Origin: CAZFAT01 sp964517075
GTDB lineage: Bacteria; Acidobacteriota; Vicinamibacteria; Vicinamibacterales; SCN-69-37
Assembly: GCA_964517075.1 (NCBI GenBank)
Contig: CAZFAT010000324.1
Coordinates: forward strand, 1 to 7,394
Direction of reading: 5' to 3'
DNA length: 7,394 nucleotides
The notes beneath the pieces were generated by a model. The model did no database searches and was not told the origin of the DNA. It saw nothing but the letters and a program-made list of their open reading frames with translations. The position numbers were made by a program, and so were the translations under genes. Shown here in pieces: positions 1 through 6,534 of this stretch (within the stretch, counting starts at the first letter, position 1; the number at the start of each line of letters is the position of its first letter).

Positions 1-104
1 GTGGCGATCATCTCGGGCGTGATGCCGGCCGGGCGCTGAGCGTGGCTCACGCCGGCGAGCGCAAGGACGACGGTCGTTGCGAGGACGATGGATGTGTTTC
101 GCAC
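1..104 (-). CDS. Secreted protein of unknown function, N-terminus only (runs off left edge)
   Basis: Only the first 34 codons and part of the next are present. Read from a GTG at 104-102, the protein begins with a short positive N-terminus (VRNTS), a hydrophobic core (IVLATTVVLALAGV) and a small-residue cleavage site (SHA, then QRPAG). This is a standard Sec/signal-peptidase-I leader, so the product is probably periplasmic or exported. The mature part starts RPAGITPEMIAT, which is too little to assign a family. The GTG is supported by a GGAG Shine-Dalgarno at 117-114, nine bases upstream. A weak -10-like TACGAT lies on the minus strand at 151-146, with no convincing -35. Many acidobacterial exported hydrolases have this kind of short leader, but naming one here would be a guess. 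Confidence 0.7.
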   Translation of the reverse strand, partial: MRNTSIVLATTVVLALAGVSHAQRPAGITPEMIA

Positions 105-292
105 GCTGCTCTTCTCCTTCCAGGTGTCGGCGCGCCCCGTCTCCGATCGTAACAGAGCGAGTCTACTCCGGAAATCGGGTGATGGACTGCGTCTCGACGG
201 ATTGCGGTATCTGCCCACCGACGAGGACGAGGGCGCGCTGTTGCGGATCGAACCCGCTTCGTAATCCTCGCGGCCGCAGTCCCTTTCGGACG

Positions 293-520
293 TCACTGGA
301 AGCGCCAGAACGGCCGCAGCCGCCACAGACCCGGCGCCCAATCGGCCAACATGATGCGTCCGTTCTCCTCGGCGGTGATCATCATCATCCGCGTTCGCCC
401 CTCGTCGTCGAACAGCGGGAAGAGCGACGCGCGATCGAGCGGCCGATCCTCGAGCTCGACACGGCACGATATCAGCGATCGCTGGCTGACGGTGCGGAGC
501 AGGGACCGGAAGAGGCCCAT
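293..520 (-). CDS. Small hypothetical protein, 75 aa
   Basis: I do not recognise this protein. It starts MGLFRSLLRTVSQRS and ends RLRPFWRFQ. The middle is acidic and well ordered (VELEDRPLDRAS, then FPLFDDEGRTRMMM), and the C-terminus is rich in tryptophan (three in the last 16 residues). The codons look genuine: mostly G or C in third position, with many CTC, CTG, GAG, ATC and GCC. The plus-strand frames over the same bases give arginine/serine-rich nonsense. The ATG at 520 is preferred over an in-frame ATG at 565 because the extra 15 residues are arginine-rich and not protein-like. A GAGGGGG lies about 10 bases upstream, a somewhat long spacing. No signal peptide or clear membrane segment is seen. 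It may be a small soluble domain or the tail of a truncated gene. Confidence 0.5.
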   Translation of the reverse strand: MGLFRSLLRTVSQRSLISCRVELEDRPLDRASLFPLFDDEGRTRMMMITAEENGRIMLADWAPGLWRLRPFWRFQ

Positions 521-957
521 CCGGCGTCGGCCCCCTCGAGCATGCTGGGCCGGCCGACGCCGCATAACGCCGATTCGGTTGACTTTCGACCCCGCTCATG
601 TTTCCTATCCCCCATGGGTGGCATCGCTCAAAGTCCTCATCTTCACCGTGCCACTGGCCTTCCTGTTCCTGGCATCCCTGGCGGCGGTGCGGCTCGCGCG
701 CCCGGCGGGCGGTCGAGGGCGCCCGGCCATGCCACGCTGAGTCGATCGTCCAGGCAGATCGGGTCCGCCAGGCACTCCGGTCGCGCCCGACTGTTGCGCA
801 AGCGCGCGATCCTGGCGTACGCTGCCTCCTGGCGTGCACAGGACGCCTCCAGTCCGCGGGAAGGGCCGCGCCCACCTGTCCAGATTGACTCTCGCTTCGC
901 AGCGACCTTTCTTCAGCCCTGATGCGGACATGGGCGCGTTCATGAAGGAGGTCGTCC
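521..957. other. Stretch without a confident gene
   Basis: This interval separates the small minus-strand ORF from the ankyrin gene. One weak candidate is a plus-strand reading from a GTG at 618 to the TGA ending at 740 (40 aa). It contains a convincing hydrophobic helix (LKVLIFTVPLAFLFLASLAAV) followed by an arginine/glycine/proline-rich tail, but no Shine-Dalgarno precedes it. The longer frames over 605-943 on either strand are rich in Arg, Pro and Ala and look like chance readings of GC-rich DNA. The last 75 bases carry the likely promoter and ribosome binding site of the ankyrin gene. Another weak promoter-like pair, TTGCGC (794-799) and TACGCT (818-823) with an 18-base spacer, is also present. 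Confidence 0.4.
885..913 (+). promoter_or_regulatory. Candidate promoter for the ankyrin gene
   Basis: A good -35 hexamer, TTGACT (885-890), is followed after 17 bases by TTTCTT (908-913), a poor match to the -10 consensus. The start codon is about 45 bases further on. The padR promoter shows the same arrangement of a strong TTGACA and a T-rich weak -10. Assignment rests on pattern only. Confidence 0.25.
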
Positions 958-2466
958 GTGTCGAATCCGTTTCCCGATCATCTCAACCTCGAACAGCAGC
1001 ACACGCGCGCCAAGGATCTGCTGCGCGCGGCGCGCGACGGTGATGCCGCGGCACTGGCGCGCATGACGGCGGTCCGGCCCGACGTCTCGGGCCGTGCCAG
1101 ATCGCTGCAGCTCGCCGACGCACAGTTCGCGGTGGCGCGCGAGGCCGGGTTCGATTCCTGGCCGAAGCTCGTGGCAGCCATCGAGACCCGCGACGCGGAG
1201 GCGTTCCGTGATGCGGTGCAGCACGGCGACGCGGCACGCGCACAACGGCTGCTCGGGTTGACGCACGTCCGCGGACGCATCAACGACCCGCTGTTCGCCT
1301 TCGGACAGCGAGCCGCGCACGTCGCCGCCAAGAACGGCGCGCTGCTCGCTGTCCTCATCGCGGCGGGCGCCGACGTGAACCTGAAGAGCGAGTGGGAGAA
1401 CGGCCCGTACACTGTGCTCGACAACGCCGACGAGTCGACAGCGCGATTCCTGCTGACGCACGGCGCCACGCTGACGCCGAATGCGGCGGCGCGGCTCGGC
1501 TGGTTCGACGAGCTGCGCGCCCTCGTCGCTGCCGACGCCTCGCTCGTGCACGCGCGGGGCGGCGACGGACAGCAGCCGCTCCACGAAGCGAAGACCGTCG
1601 CCATCGCCGACTTCCTGCTGGACCACGGCGCAGGTGTCGATGTGCGGTGCATCGACCACCACTCGACTGCCGCGCAATACGCGCTCGTCGAGCGCCCGGA
1701 CGTCTGCCGCCGGCTCCTCGAACGCGGGGCGACGCCCGACATCTTCATGGCCGCCCGCCTCGGCGATGTGGCGCTGGCCACACGACTGCTCGACGCCGAT
1801 CCGGCGTGTGTCGCCGCCCGGATCAACGAACCGGGCTACGACATGGTTCCGCCGCTGCACATCTACTGCTGGACGCTCGGCTTCGCCTTGTCGCCGCACG
1901 CCGTGGCGAAGAAGTTCGGGCACTCCGACGTCCGCGACCTCCTCTCCGTTCGCAGCCCGGAGCGGATCCGCCTGCTGCAGGCGCTGCTGGAGAGCGACGC
2001 GGCCACGACGCGAGCCATCGTCGCCGAACACCCGTCACTCCTCGCGTCGCTGACGCCGCAGGACCATGCGCACCTCGCACAGGCCATCTTCCACGAGCAC
2101 TTCGATGCGGCCGACCTGATGATTCGTCTCGGATTCGACCCGTCGGCGCCTGGCGTCGACGGCGGATCGGCGCTCCACGCCGCCTGCTGGGTGGGAAACG
2201 TCAAGATGGTCGAGCGGCTGCTCGCGCGCGGCGGCGTCCCGATCGACGCACGGGACCCGACGCATGGCAGCACGCCGCTCGGGTGGGCTGCTTTCGGATC
2301 GGTGCACCGCCGCGCGCGCGGGGCAGACTACCCGGCAGTCGTGGATCTTCTCGTCAGCGCGGGCGCGGACATGACCGCCAACGGCAATCGCAACGGGCGC
2401 ACGCTGATTGAAATGGCCCAGGGGAATGCTGCCGTGCAGGAGGCGCTGCGGCGAAGGGGGCTTTAG
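958..2466 (+). CDS. Ankyrin-repeat protein, 502 aa
   Basis: This is probably a cytoplasmic protein-binding scaffold; no signal peptide or membrane segment is seen. The N-terminus (about residues 10-75) is a helical cap: NLEQQHTRAKDLLRAARDGD, then LADAQFAVAREAGFDSWPKL. From memory, this cap recurs at the start of many acidobacterial and actinobacterial ankyrin proteins. Ankyrin units follow. Clear ones lie near residues 115-141 (AAHVAAKNGALLAVLIAAGA, then DVN), 207-230 (PLHEAKTVAIADFLLDHGAG), 403-430 (ALHAACWVGNVKMVERLLAR) and 437-475 (TPLGWAAFGS, then VVDLLVSAGAD). Units near 240-280 and 340-395 are degenerate. The GTG start is set by AAGGAGG at 945-951, six bases upstream. The gene stands alone, with no partner overlapping it, and the binding target cannot be inferred. 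Long open frames antisense to it are shadows. The family is well supported; the role is unknown. Confidence 0.9.
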   Translation: MSNPFPDHLNLEQQHTRAKDLLRAARDGDAAALARMTAVRPDVSGRARSLQLADAQFAVAREAGFDSWPKLVAAIETRDAEAFRDAVQHGDAARAQRLLGLTHVRGRINDPLFAFGQRAAHVAAKNGALLAVLIAAGADVNLKSEWENGPYTVLDNADESTARFLLTHGATLTPNAAARLGWFDELRALVAADASLVHARGGDGQQPLHEAKTVAIADFLLDHGAGVDVRCIDHHSTAAQYALVERPDVCRRLLERGATPDIFMAARLGDVALATRLLDADPACVAARINEPGYDMVPPLHIYCWTLGFALSPHAVAKKFGHSDVRDLLSVRSPERIRLLQALLESDAATTRAIVAEHPSLLASLTPQDHAHLAQAIFHEHFDAADLMIRLGFDPSAPGVDGGSALHAACWVGNVKMVERLLARGGVPIDARDPTHGSTPLGWAAFGSVHRRARGADYPAVVDLLVSAGADMTANGNRNGRTLIEMAQGNAAVQEALRRRGL

Positions 2467-2474
2467 CAAACATC

Positions 2475-2563
2475 GCAGTTCGCGGTTGCCGGTTCGCGGT
2501 TCTGGTTCCAGGTTCAGGTTCCGGGTTCTCAGTTCTCGGTTCGCAGTCGGAGCTCCGGGTTCG
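2475..2563. repeat. Degenerate tandem repeat of GGTTC-type 6-8-mers
   Basis: Immediately after the ankyrin stop codon the sequence becomes a run of about ten short units built on RGTTCNN (AGTTCGC, GGTTGCC, GGTTCGC, GGTTCTG, GTTCCA, GGTTCA, GGTTCC, GGGTTCTC, AGTTCTC, GGTTCGC), fading out near 2563. Unit length drifts between 6 and 8 bases. On the minus strand it reads as alternating Asn, Arg, Glu, Pro and Thr (for example ENREPRTENPEP), a low-complexity pattern rather than a gene. Such intergenic arrays recur in GC-rich soil bacteria. No function can be assigned, and it is not a hairpin terminator. Confidence 0.75.
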
Positions 2564-2674
2564 GTGCGATAAGTCGGCACATTGCGGCCGACGAAGCAAG
2601 CCAACGAGGACGCCTGGAGGAACGCGGGGGCGCCAGGAGGGAAAGCCGTCAATCGTGAGGCAGGCGTTTCACCA

Positions 2675-2833
2675 TCAGGACAGAACGGCCATATCGCGCT
2701 GGTTGCCCGGATACACGTGCCGCCACGCCGCGTACCTCTCGCCGGGGCCGGGCACGAGCGCCGTCTTGCAGCAGTAGCAGACGCCACGGGTGACCGTGGT
2801 GGCTGGGACGAACGCGACCGGCAATCGCGGGTG
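2675..2833 (-). pseudogene. Relic of a sialidase/BNR-like secreted protein
   Basis: About 52 codons read LPVAFVPATTVTRG, then VCYCCKTALVPGPGERYAAW and RHVYPGNQRDMAVLS, ending in a TGA at 2677-2675. From memory, the block C-x-C-C-K-T followed by YAAWRHVYPG-N-RD is typical of acidobacterial exo-alpha-sialidase-like (BNR-repeat) proteins. There it sits mid-protein and is followed by more beta-propeller sequence (S-x-DGG-x-TF). Here the frame stops right after MAVLS. No start codon, ribosome site or signal peptide is visible upstream, and the rest of the protein is missing. The piece lies between the GGTTC repeat and the padR promoter, pointing away from padR. It is best read as a dead internal fragment. 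The family call depends on recollection of the cysteine motif; a very small unrelated ORF is the alternative. Confidence 0.5.
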
Positions 2834-2961
2834 GCACGCGGTCGCAGTGGGTACGGATGGGCGCGATCGTCTCCGTCATGGCGGTAGCGCAGCAGTTCCT
2901 GACGGCGCCATCGGGAGCGCCGGCGGCTTGTGTCCTCGACCACCCGATTCTACTGTTCCTG

Positions 2962-2998
2962 TTGACACCCGATAAGTCTGTGTGTTTTCTTGACGTCA
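2962..2998 (+). promoter_or_regulatory. padR operon promoter with palindromic operator candidate
   Basis: A perfect -35 TTGACA (2962-2967) is followed after 17 bases by TTTTCT (2985-2990), a weak -10. Directly behind it is the perfect 8-base palindrome TGACGTCA (2991-2998), which would fall near the transcription start and just ahead of the AGGAG at 3005-3009. PadR proteins commonly bind short dyads in their own promoters, so this palindrome is a reasonable autoregulatory site. The spacer motif AAGTCTGTGTG may also contribute. The promoter is moderately supported; the operator role is inference. Confidence 0.45.
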
Positions 2999-3016
2999 TA
3001 CGATAGGAGTCGCCAC

Positions 3017-3346
3017 ATGGCGTATCGCAAGGACGTGGTCCAGGGAACGCTCGATCTCTTGGTGCTGAGAATCATCGCGGCCCAGCCGATGCACGGATGG
3101 GGCGTCATCCAGCGTCTGCGGTACCTGACCGAGGACGTCTTTCAGGTCACGCCCGGATCGCTGTTTCCAGCGCTCCGGCGGATCGAGGAAAGCGGTTGGG
3201 CCTCCGGTTATTGGGATCTCTCCGAGAACAACCGGAAGGCGCGCTATTACGCGATCACGAAGGCGGGACAGAGGCAGCTGGCCCGCGAGAGGCAAGACTG
3301 GAAGTCCATCACCACCGCCGTCGAGAAGGTCCTGGAGGGCGCATGA
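3017..3346 (+). CDS. padR: PadR-family transcriptional regulator, 109 aa
   Basis: This is a compact DNA-binding regulator of the PadR s2 type that usually acts as a dimeric repressor. The winged helix-turn-helix spans roughly residues 8-85. It opens with VVQGTLDLLVLRIIA and MHGWGVIQRL (25-34), the recognition helix lies in TPGSLFPALRRIEESGW (45-61), and the wing includes SENNRKARYYAITKAG (69-84). A short C-terminal helix (RERQDWKSITTAVEKVL) replaces the longer dimerisation region of classical PadR, as is usual for the acidobacterial versions. The ATG at 3017 is chosen because AGGAG lies seven bases upstream (3005-3009). An in-frame TTG at 2990 would start inside the promoter. The stop overlaps the permease start by four bases (ATGA), so the two genes are translationally coupled. 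PadR most likely controls this operon, including itself. The ligand is unknown. Confidence 0.93.
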   Translation: MAYRKDVVQGTLDLLVLRIIAAQPMHGWGVIQRLRYLTEDVFQVTPGSLFPALRRIEESGWASGYWDLSENNRKARYYAITKAGQRQLARERQDWKSITTAVEKVLEGA

Positions 3347-6045
3347 GACGCGCGTGGTGTCGCCTGCAGGCCATGCTGCGCCGGTTGGTGGACGGCGGTG
3401 CGAGAGACGAAGAGCTCAGTGAGGAGATCCGCGCGTTCGTCGAGCACGACACCGAATCGAAGATCCGGTCGGGCATGACCCCGGAGGACGCACGGCGCGC
3501 AGCATTCATCGACTTGGGGGGCGCCGAACAAGTCAAGGAGCGTGTTCGGGAAGCCAGCGCGGGAGCCCGTTGGGAAAGCATCTTCCGGGACATCCGCTAC
3601 GCGATGCGCAGTCTCGGTCAGGCGCGCGGGTTCTCGTTCTCGGTGATCGTGAATCTCAGCCTGGGCCTGGCGGCGACGACCGTGGCATTCGCGTTCATCA
3701 ACGGCGCGCTGCTTCGTCCGTTTCCGGGTGTCCGGGATCAGGATCGCGTCGTGACGCTCCGGATTCTGGAAAACACGCCCCTCGGACCGAGACTCCCCCA
3801 AACTGCATTGGCGGACTACCCGGGTGTCTTTCGCGCTCTCGGTGAGGGGATGACCAGTCTCGAAGATCTGGCCAGCTTCACCGAATCCGACGTGGCGGTG
3901 ACCCTGCCTCAGCCTCGCTCCCTCCCGGCCGCCTTCGTGTCGCCGAACTACTTCGACGTGCTCGGAGTCCAGCCAGCGATCGGACGAACCTTCGCGTCTG
4001 AAGAGGGCCGGGCCGAGTCTGCGGTCGCGATCATCGGCCACGCCCTGTGGACCCGAGAGTTCGGACGCGATCCGTCAGTGGCGGGCCGGCCCATCCAGGT
4101 GGGAGGGCAGATTTTCCAGATCATCGGCGTCGCGCCGCAGGGATTTCGGGGCACGACCCAGAACCCGGTTCAGACGGGCGTCGAGCTCTGGCTGCCGATC
4201 GCTCTCGCGGATCGTGTTGGCGATCCGCTTTCGTTTGGCCGGGGCGGTTTTGTCTTCCTCGACGAGCAGCCCGGCGAGCGCGTCATTCGATACGTGGGCC
4301 GAATGCGGGACGGTGTCCGCGCCGACCGCGTCGAGACCGAGCTCGCCGTCATTGCCGGGCGGGTTGTCACGCCCGCGGACGACCCGGCGGCGCCGGTCAT
4401 GGCCGAGGTGTCCAGTCTGTCGAGACTCAACGACAGGACCGATGCCGGACAGATCGTCGCCATCATCCTGTCCATTCCTCTTCTCGTTCTCGTGATCGCC
4501 TGTGTCAACGCCGCGAACCTCTTCCTGGTGCGGGCCTCACGGCGCCGCCGGGAGGTGGCGGTCCGTCTGGCGCTGGGCGCGTCCCGGCTCCGGCTCGTCC
4601 GGCAACTGGTCATCGAGAGCCTCGTCCTGGCCATCGGCGCTGCGGTCCTCGCGCTGCCGCTGGCGTGGTCGGGCCTGCAGTGGGTCGCGGCGTTCATGAC
4701 GATTCCCATGCCGTTGGACGGCACGGTCGCGGCGGGCGCACTCGTGACCGCGTTCCTGACGGCTCTGGGATTCGGACTCGTTCCGGCACTTCAGGCCGCC
4801 GGTCAGCATCCGTCCGCTGCGCTCGGCACCTCTCCCGCGGGGAGCGGCGGCACGCGTTCCGAGTCCCGCGGCCGCCGGATCCTCGTCGCCGGTCAGGTCG
4901 CGCTCTCACTGGGTCTGCTGGCCACAGGGTTCCAGTTGACGTCCGCACTGGAATCTCTGGCGGAGCCGCCCGGCACGGACCCGGACCGTCTGCTGCTGGC
5001 GTCGTTCAACCTGGCGCAACTCCGCTTTTCATCCGGCGAGAGCGACGCGTTCTATGCGGCGCTTCTTGACGGTGCTTCGAGGCTTCCCGGAGTCGAGGCC
5101 GCAGGGCTGTCGAGCCGCAACCTCGGGGGTAGTTGGACCTTCGATCCCGCCAACGCCGTCGTGCTGGATCCGGGCGATGGGCCGGTTGGAGGCATTTCAG
5201 TGAGTGGCTCTGCCGGTGGTGACTATTTCAATGTGCTGGGACTCGACCTCATTCAAGGCCGCGAGTTTGTCGCGGCTGACCGGCGCGACATCCCCGAGGT
5301 GGCGATCGTCACCAAACGCCTGGCGTCTCAGATCTTCGACGATGCTGCACTCGGCCGGAGCCTGCGCGTGTCGACACCCTTCCGTGGCGCAGTGAAGGCC
5401 GACCTCCGGATCGTGGGTATCGTGGAGTCGCCCGTGGGACTTTCCGGCGAGGAAGTCCCGGCTATTTTCTTCCCCTCGCCCTTCCCCTCGCCGATCCAGC
5501 TTGGCACCGCGCGCACGCTTCACGTCCGTTCCGAAGGTCCGGCGGCCGCCCTCGCGCCGGCGATCCGCGATCTCGTGGCTCAGCTCGACCCTCGAGTGCC
5601 GATCCTGGAGCTGGGCACTCTGGACCAGAAGATTCGCGCGGACACCCTGCAACAACGCATGCTGGCGAGGGTGGCGGCACTCCTGGGCCTCGTGGCGCTC
5701 CTGCTCGCCAGTGTCGGCCTTTACGGAGTGACCTCCTATGGCGTCGCGATGCGCTGGCGGGAGATCGCCGTTCGGATGGCTCTTGGTGCGCGACCCGACC
5801 GCATCCTGGCAATGGTCTTTCGGCAGGCCCTGGCCGTCGCGACGATCGGTGCCGTTCTCGGAGGCCTTGCGGCGATCGCGGCCGGGATCGTCATTCGGGC
5901 GGAGGTCTTCGGTGTCGCCGGAGTCGATATCCCGACGCTGGGCGGATCGGCGGCGGTGCTTGCGGGGGCAATGCTCCTGGCCAGCATCCTGCCGGCTTGG
6001 CGGGCCGCCCGGTTGGACCCGAATGCGGTGCTGCGAGAAGAGTAG
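3343..6045 (+). CDS. ADOP-family ABC-transporter-like permease, 900 aa
   Basis: This is an inner-membrane MacB/FtsX-type permease of the duplicated acidobacterial kind. Residues 20-91 form the soluble prefix typical of the family (DEELSEEIRAFVEH, TPEDARRAAFIDLGG, then IFRDIRYAMRSL). First module: TM1 about 97-120, a MacB-like periplasmic domain containing PNYFDVLGVQPAIGRTF (201-217), and FtsX helices near 370-395, 421-452 and 462-486 with REVAVRLALGAS. Second module: TM about 513-531, a periplasmic domain with GDYFNVLGLDLIQGREF (626-642), and FtsX helices near 773-800, 830-851 and 866-890 with REIAVRMALGA. It ends ARLDPNAVLREE. The ATG at 3343 overlaps the padR stop and has GGAGGG at 3334-3339, so in-frame starts further upstream inside padR are rejected. 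No ATPase gene is nearby, which is normal for these 'orphan' permeases. The substrate is unknown; lipid, peptide or macrolide-type export is only an analogy with MacB. A 4-residue tandem duplication lies at 710-717. Confidence 0.93.
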   Translation: MRRAWCRLQAMLRRLVDGGARDEELSEEIRAFVEHDTESKIRSGMTPEDARRAAFIDLGGAEQVKERVREASAGARWESIFRDIRYAMRSLGQARGFSFSVIVNLSLGLAATTVAFAFINGALLRPFPGVRDQDRVVTLRILENTPLGPRLPQTALADYPGVFRALGEGMTSLEDLASFTESDVAVTLPQPRSLPAAFVSPNYFDVLGVQPAIGRTFASEEGRAESAVAIIGHALWTREFGRDPSVAGRPIQVGGQIFQIIGVAPQGFRGTTQNPVQTGVELWLPIALADRVGDPLSFGRGGFVFLDEQPGERVIRYVGRMRDGVRADRVETELAVIAGRVVTPADDPAAPVMAEVSSLSRLNDRTDAGQIVAIILSIPLLVLVIACVNAANLFLVRASRRRREVAVRLALGASRLRLVRQLVIESLVLAIGAAVLALPLAWSGLQWVAAFMTIPMPLDGTVAAGALVTAFLTALGFGLVPALQAAGQHPSAALGTSPAGSGGTRSESRGRRILVAGQVALSLGLLATGFQLTSALESLAEPPGTDPDRLLLASFNLAQLRFSSGESDAFYAALLDGASRLPGVEAAGLSSRNLGGSWTFDPANAVVLDPGDGPVGGISVSGSAGGDYFNVLGLDLIQGREFVAADRRDIPEVAIVTKRLASQIFDDAALGRSLRVSTPFRGAVKADLRIVGIVESPVGLSGEEVPAIFFPSPFPSPIQLGTARTLHVRSEGPAAALAPAIRDLVAQLDPRVPILELGTLDQKIRADTLQQRMLARVAALLGLVALLLASVGLYGVTSYGVAMRWREIAVRMALGARPDRILAMVFRQALAVATIGAVLGGLAAIAAGIVIRAEVFGVAGVDIPTLGGSAAVLAGAMLLASILPAWRAARLDPNAVLREE
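5469..5492 (+). repeat. Perfect 12-base tandem duplication inside the permease gene
   Basis: The unit CTTCCCCTCGCC occurs twice back to back (5469-5480 and 5481-5492). It keeps the frame and gives FPSPFPSP at residues 710-717 of the permease, in the second periplasmic domain just before the strand that reads TLHVRSEG. It looks like a recent slippage event; whether it affects the protein is not known. Confidence 0.85.
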
Positions 6046-6130
6046 GAACGGAACGGCGAATTTCCACCTTGTGCCGTGGTCGAACTCGGCGTTCAGGTCG
6101 AGACGTAGGAAGAGTTGGAAAGGCGGAAAG

Positions 6131-6307
6131 TTGAAGGCAGTTGTCTACCGCCGCTACGGGCCGCCCGACGTGCTGAGCGTCGAGGACGTCGAGAAGCCGA
6201 CAGCTCGAGACGACGAGGTCCTGCTGCGAGTGCACGCGGCCTCGATCAACGCCGCCGACCGCGTACTGCTTTTCAGGCCAGGTGACGAAGCTTGGCCGTC
6301 GCTGTAA
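6131..6307 (+). pseudogene. N-terminal fragment of a quinone-oxidoreductase-like medium-chain dehydrogenase
   Basis: A TTG at 6131 opens a reading LKAVVYRRYGPPDVLSVEDV, then EKPTARDDEVLLRVHAASIN and AADRVLLF. This is the conserved start of zinc-independent medium-chain dehydrogenases (NADPH:quinone oxidoreductase type), where the GroES-like domain begins. Purine-rich GGAAAGG upstream could serve as a ribosome site. After about residue 50 the similarity ends (RPGDEAWPSL) and a TAA closes the frame at 6305-6307, giving 58 codons where the family has over 300. The remaining GroES-like domain is absent. Pieces of the Rossmann domain appear downstream in scrambled orientation, so this is a broken gene. 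It starts 85 bases after the permease stop on the same strand, but there is no sign it belongs to that operon. Confidence 0.75.
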
Positions 6308-6376
6308 TGCGTAGTCGATGACGTAGTCTGCGCCGGCCGAGCTTGCCCAGCTTCCTGCCGGAGATCGCCGACAGCC
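6308..6376 (-). pseudogene. Inverted fragment of the dehydrogenase Rossmann domain
   Basis: On the minus strand, 6334-6308 encodes GADYVIDYA. This is the usual strand-turn of quinone-oxidoreductase-like dehydrogenases that follows the NADPH-binding beta-alpha-beta unit. Just before it, in another frame (to 6336), the same strand reads LSAISGRKLGKLG. This resembles the preceding family segment (typically VTAVCSGRK, a short helix, then LGAD). Joining the two needs only removal of two extra bases at 6334-6335. The family segment is thus present backwards relative to the plus-strand pieces on either side, and frameshifted. The GADYVIDYA match is clear; the left part is more tentative. Confidence 0.5.
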
Positions 6377-6415
6377 AGGCCCCTTGAAAGACGGCTTGCA
6401 GGATCTGCCTCCGAA

Positions 6416-6499
6416 GGTGCTTCGGGCGGAGTGGGGACCTTCGCGGTGCAGCTGGCGAAGGCGTTCGGCGCCGAGGTGACGGCTGTTTGCGCGCAGCGA
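6416..6499 (+). pseudogene. Rossmann glycine-motif fragment of the same dehydrogenase
   Basis: The plus strand reads GASGGVGTFAVQLAKAF followed by GAEVTAVCAQR. This is the NAD(P)H-binding beta-alpha-beta unit of quinone-oxidoreductase-like dehydrogenases, with the diagnostic G-x-S-G-G-V-G turn and the AVQLAK helix. In an intact protein it would lie about 100 residues after the N-terminal piece at 6131, but here it is only about 130 bases beyond the end of that piece's similarity. Homology stops after CAQR, where the frame goes into an arginine/proline-rich reading. It is a fragment of the same broken gene, or less likely of a second copy. Confidence 0.75.
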
Positions 6500-6534
6500 T
6501 CGACGTTGCGACCTGATTATCGGCGCGAACGCGT

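Noticed and set aside
88..264. 58-codon plus-strand ORF (starts MDVFRTLLFS, ends GALLRIEPAS)
   Set aside because: The C-terminal half looks mildly protein-like, but it overlaps head-on the start of the minus-strand secreted gene, which has a Shine-Dalgarno and signal peptide. It has no ribosome site of its own.
77..922. 281-codon plus-strand open frame at the left side
   Set aside because: The translation is Arg/Pro/Ser-rich without domains and overlaps the better minus-strand ORF at 293-520. It is an open frame caused by high GC.
940..2031. 363-codon open frame antisense to the ankyrin gene, and a second minus-strand frame at 978-1826
   Set aside because: Both lie wholly opposite a well-supported gene. 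Their composition (Arg, Ala, Ser, Val-rich with no motif) is what GC-rich codon bias produces on the other strand.
2035..2943. 302-codon minus-strand open frame crossing the ankyrin end and the intergenic region
   Set aside because: It runs antisense to the ankyrin C-terminus, then through the low-complexity repeat, and gives no family resemblance. The sialidase-like relic lies in a different frame.
2990..3016. Upstream TTG start for padR adding nine residues
   Set aside because: It lies inside the promoter/palindrome and lacks a ribosome site, while the ATG at 3017 has AGGAG at proper spacing and matches the family N-terminus.
3097..3342. Upstream in-frame start extending the permease by 82 residues
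   Set aside because: That part is an out-of-frame reading of padR. The ATGA overlap at 3343 and the family's usual N-terminal prefix fix the start.
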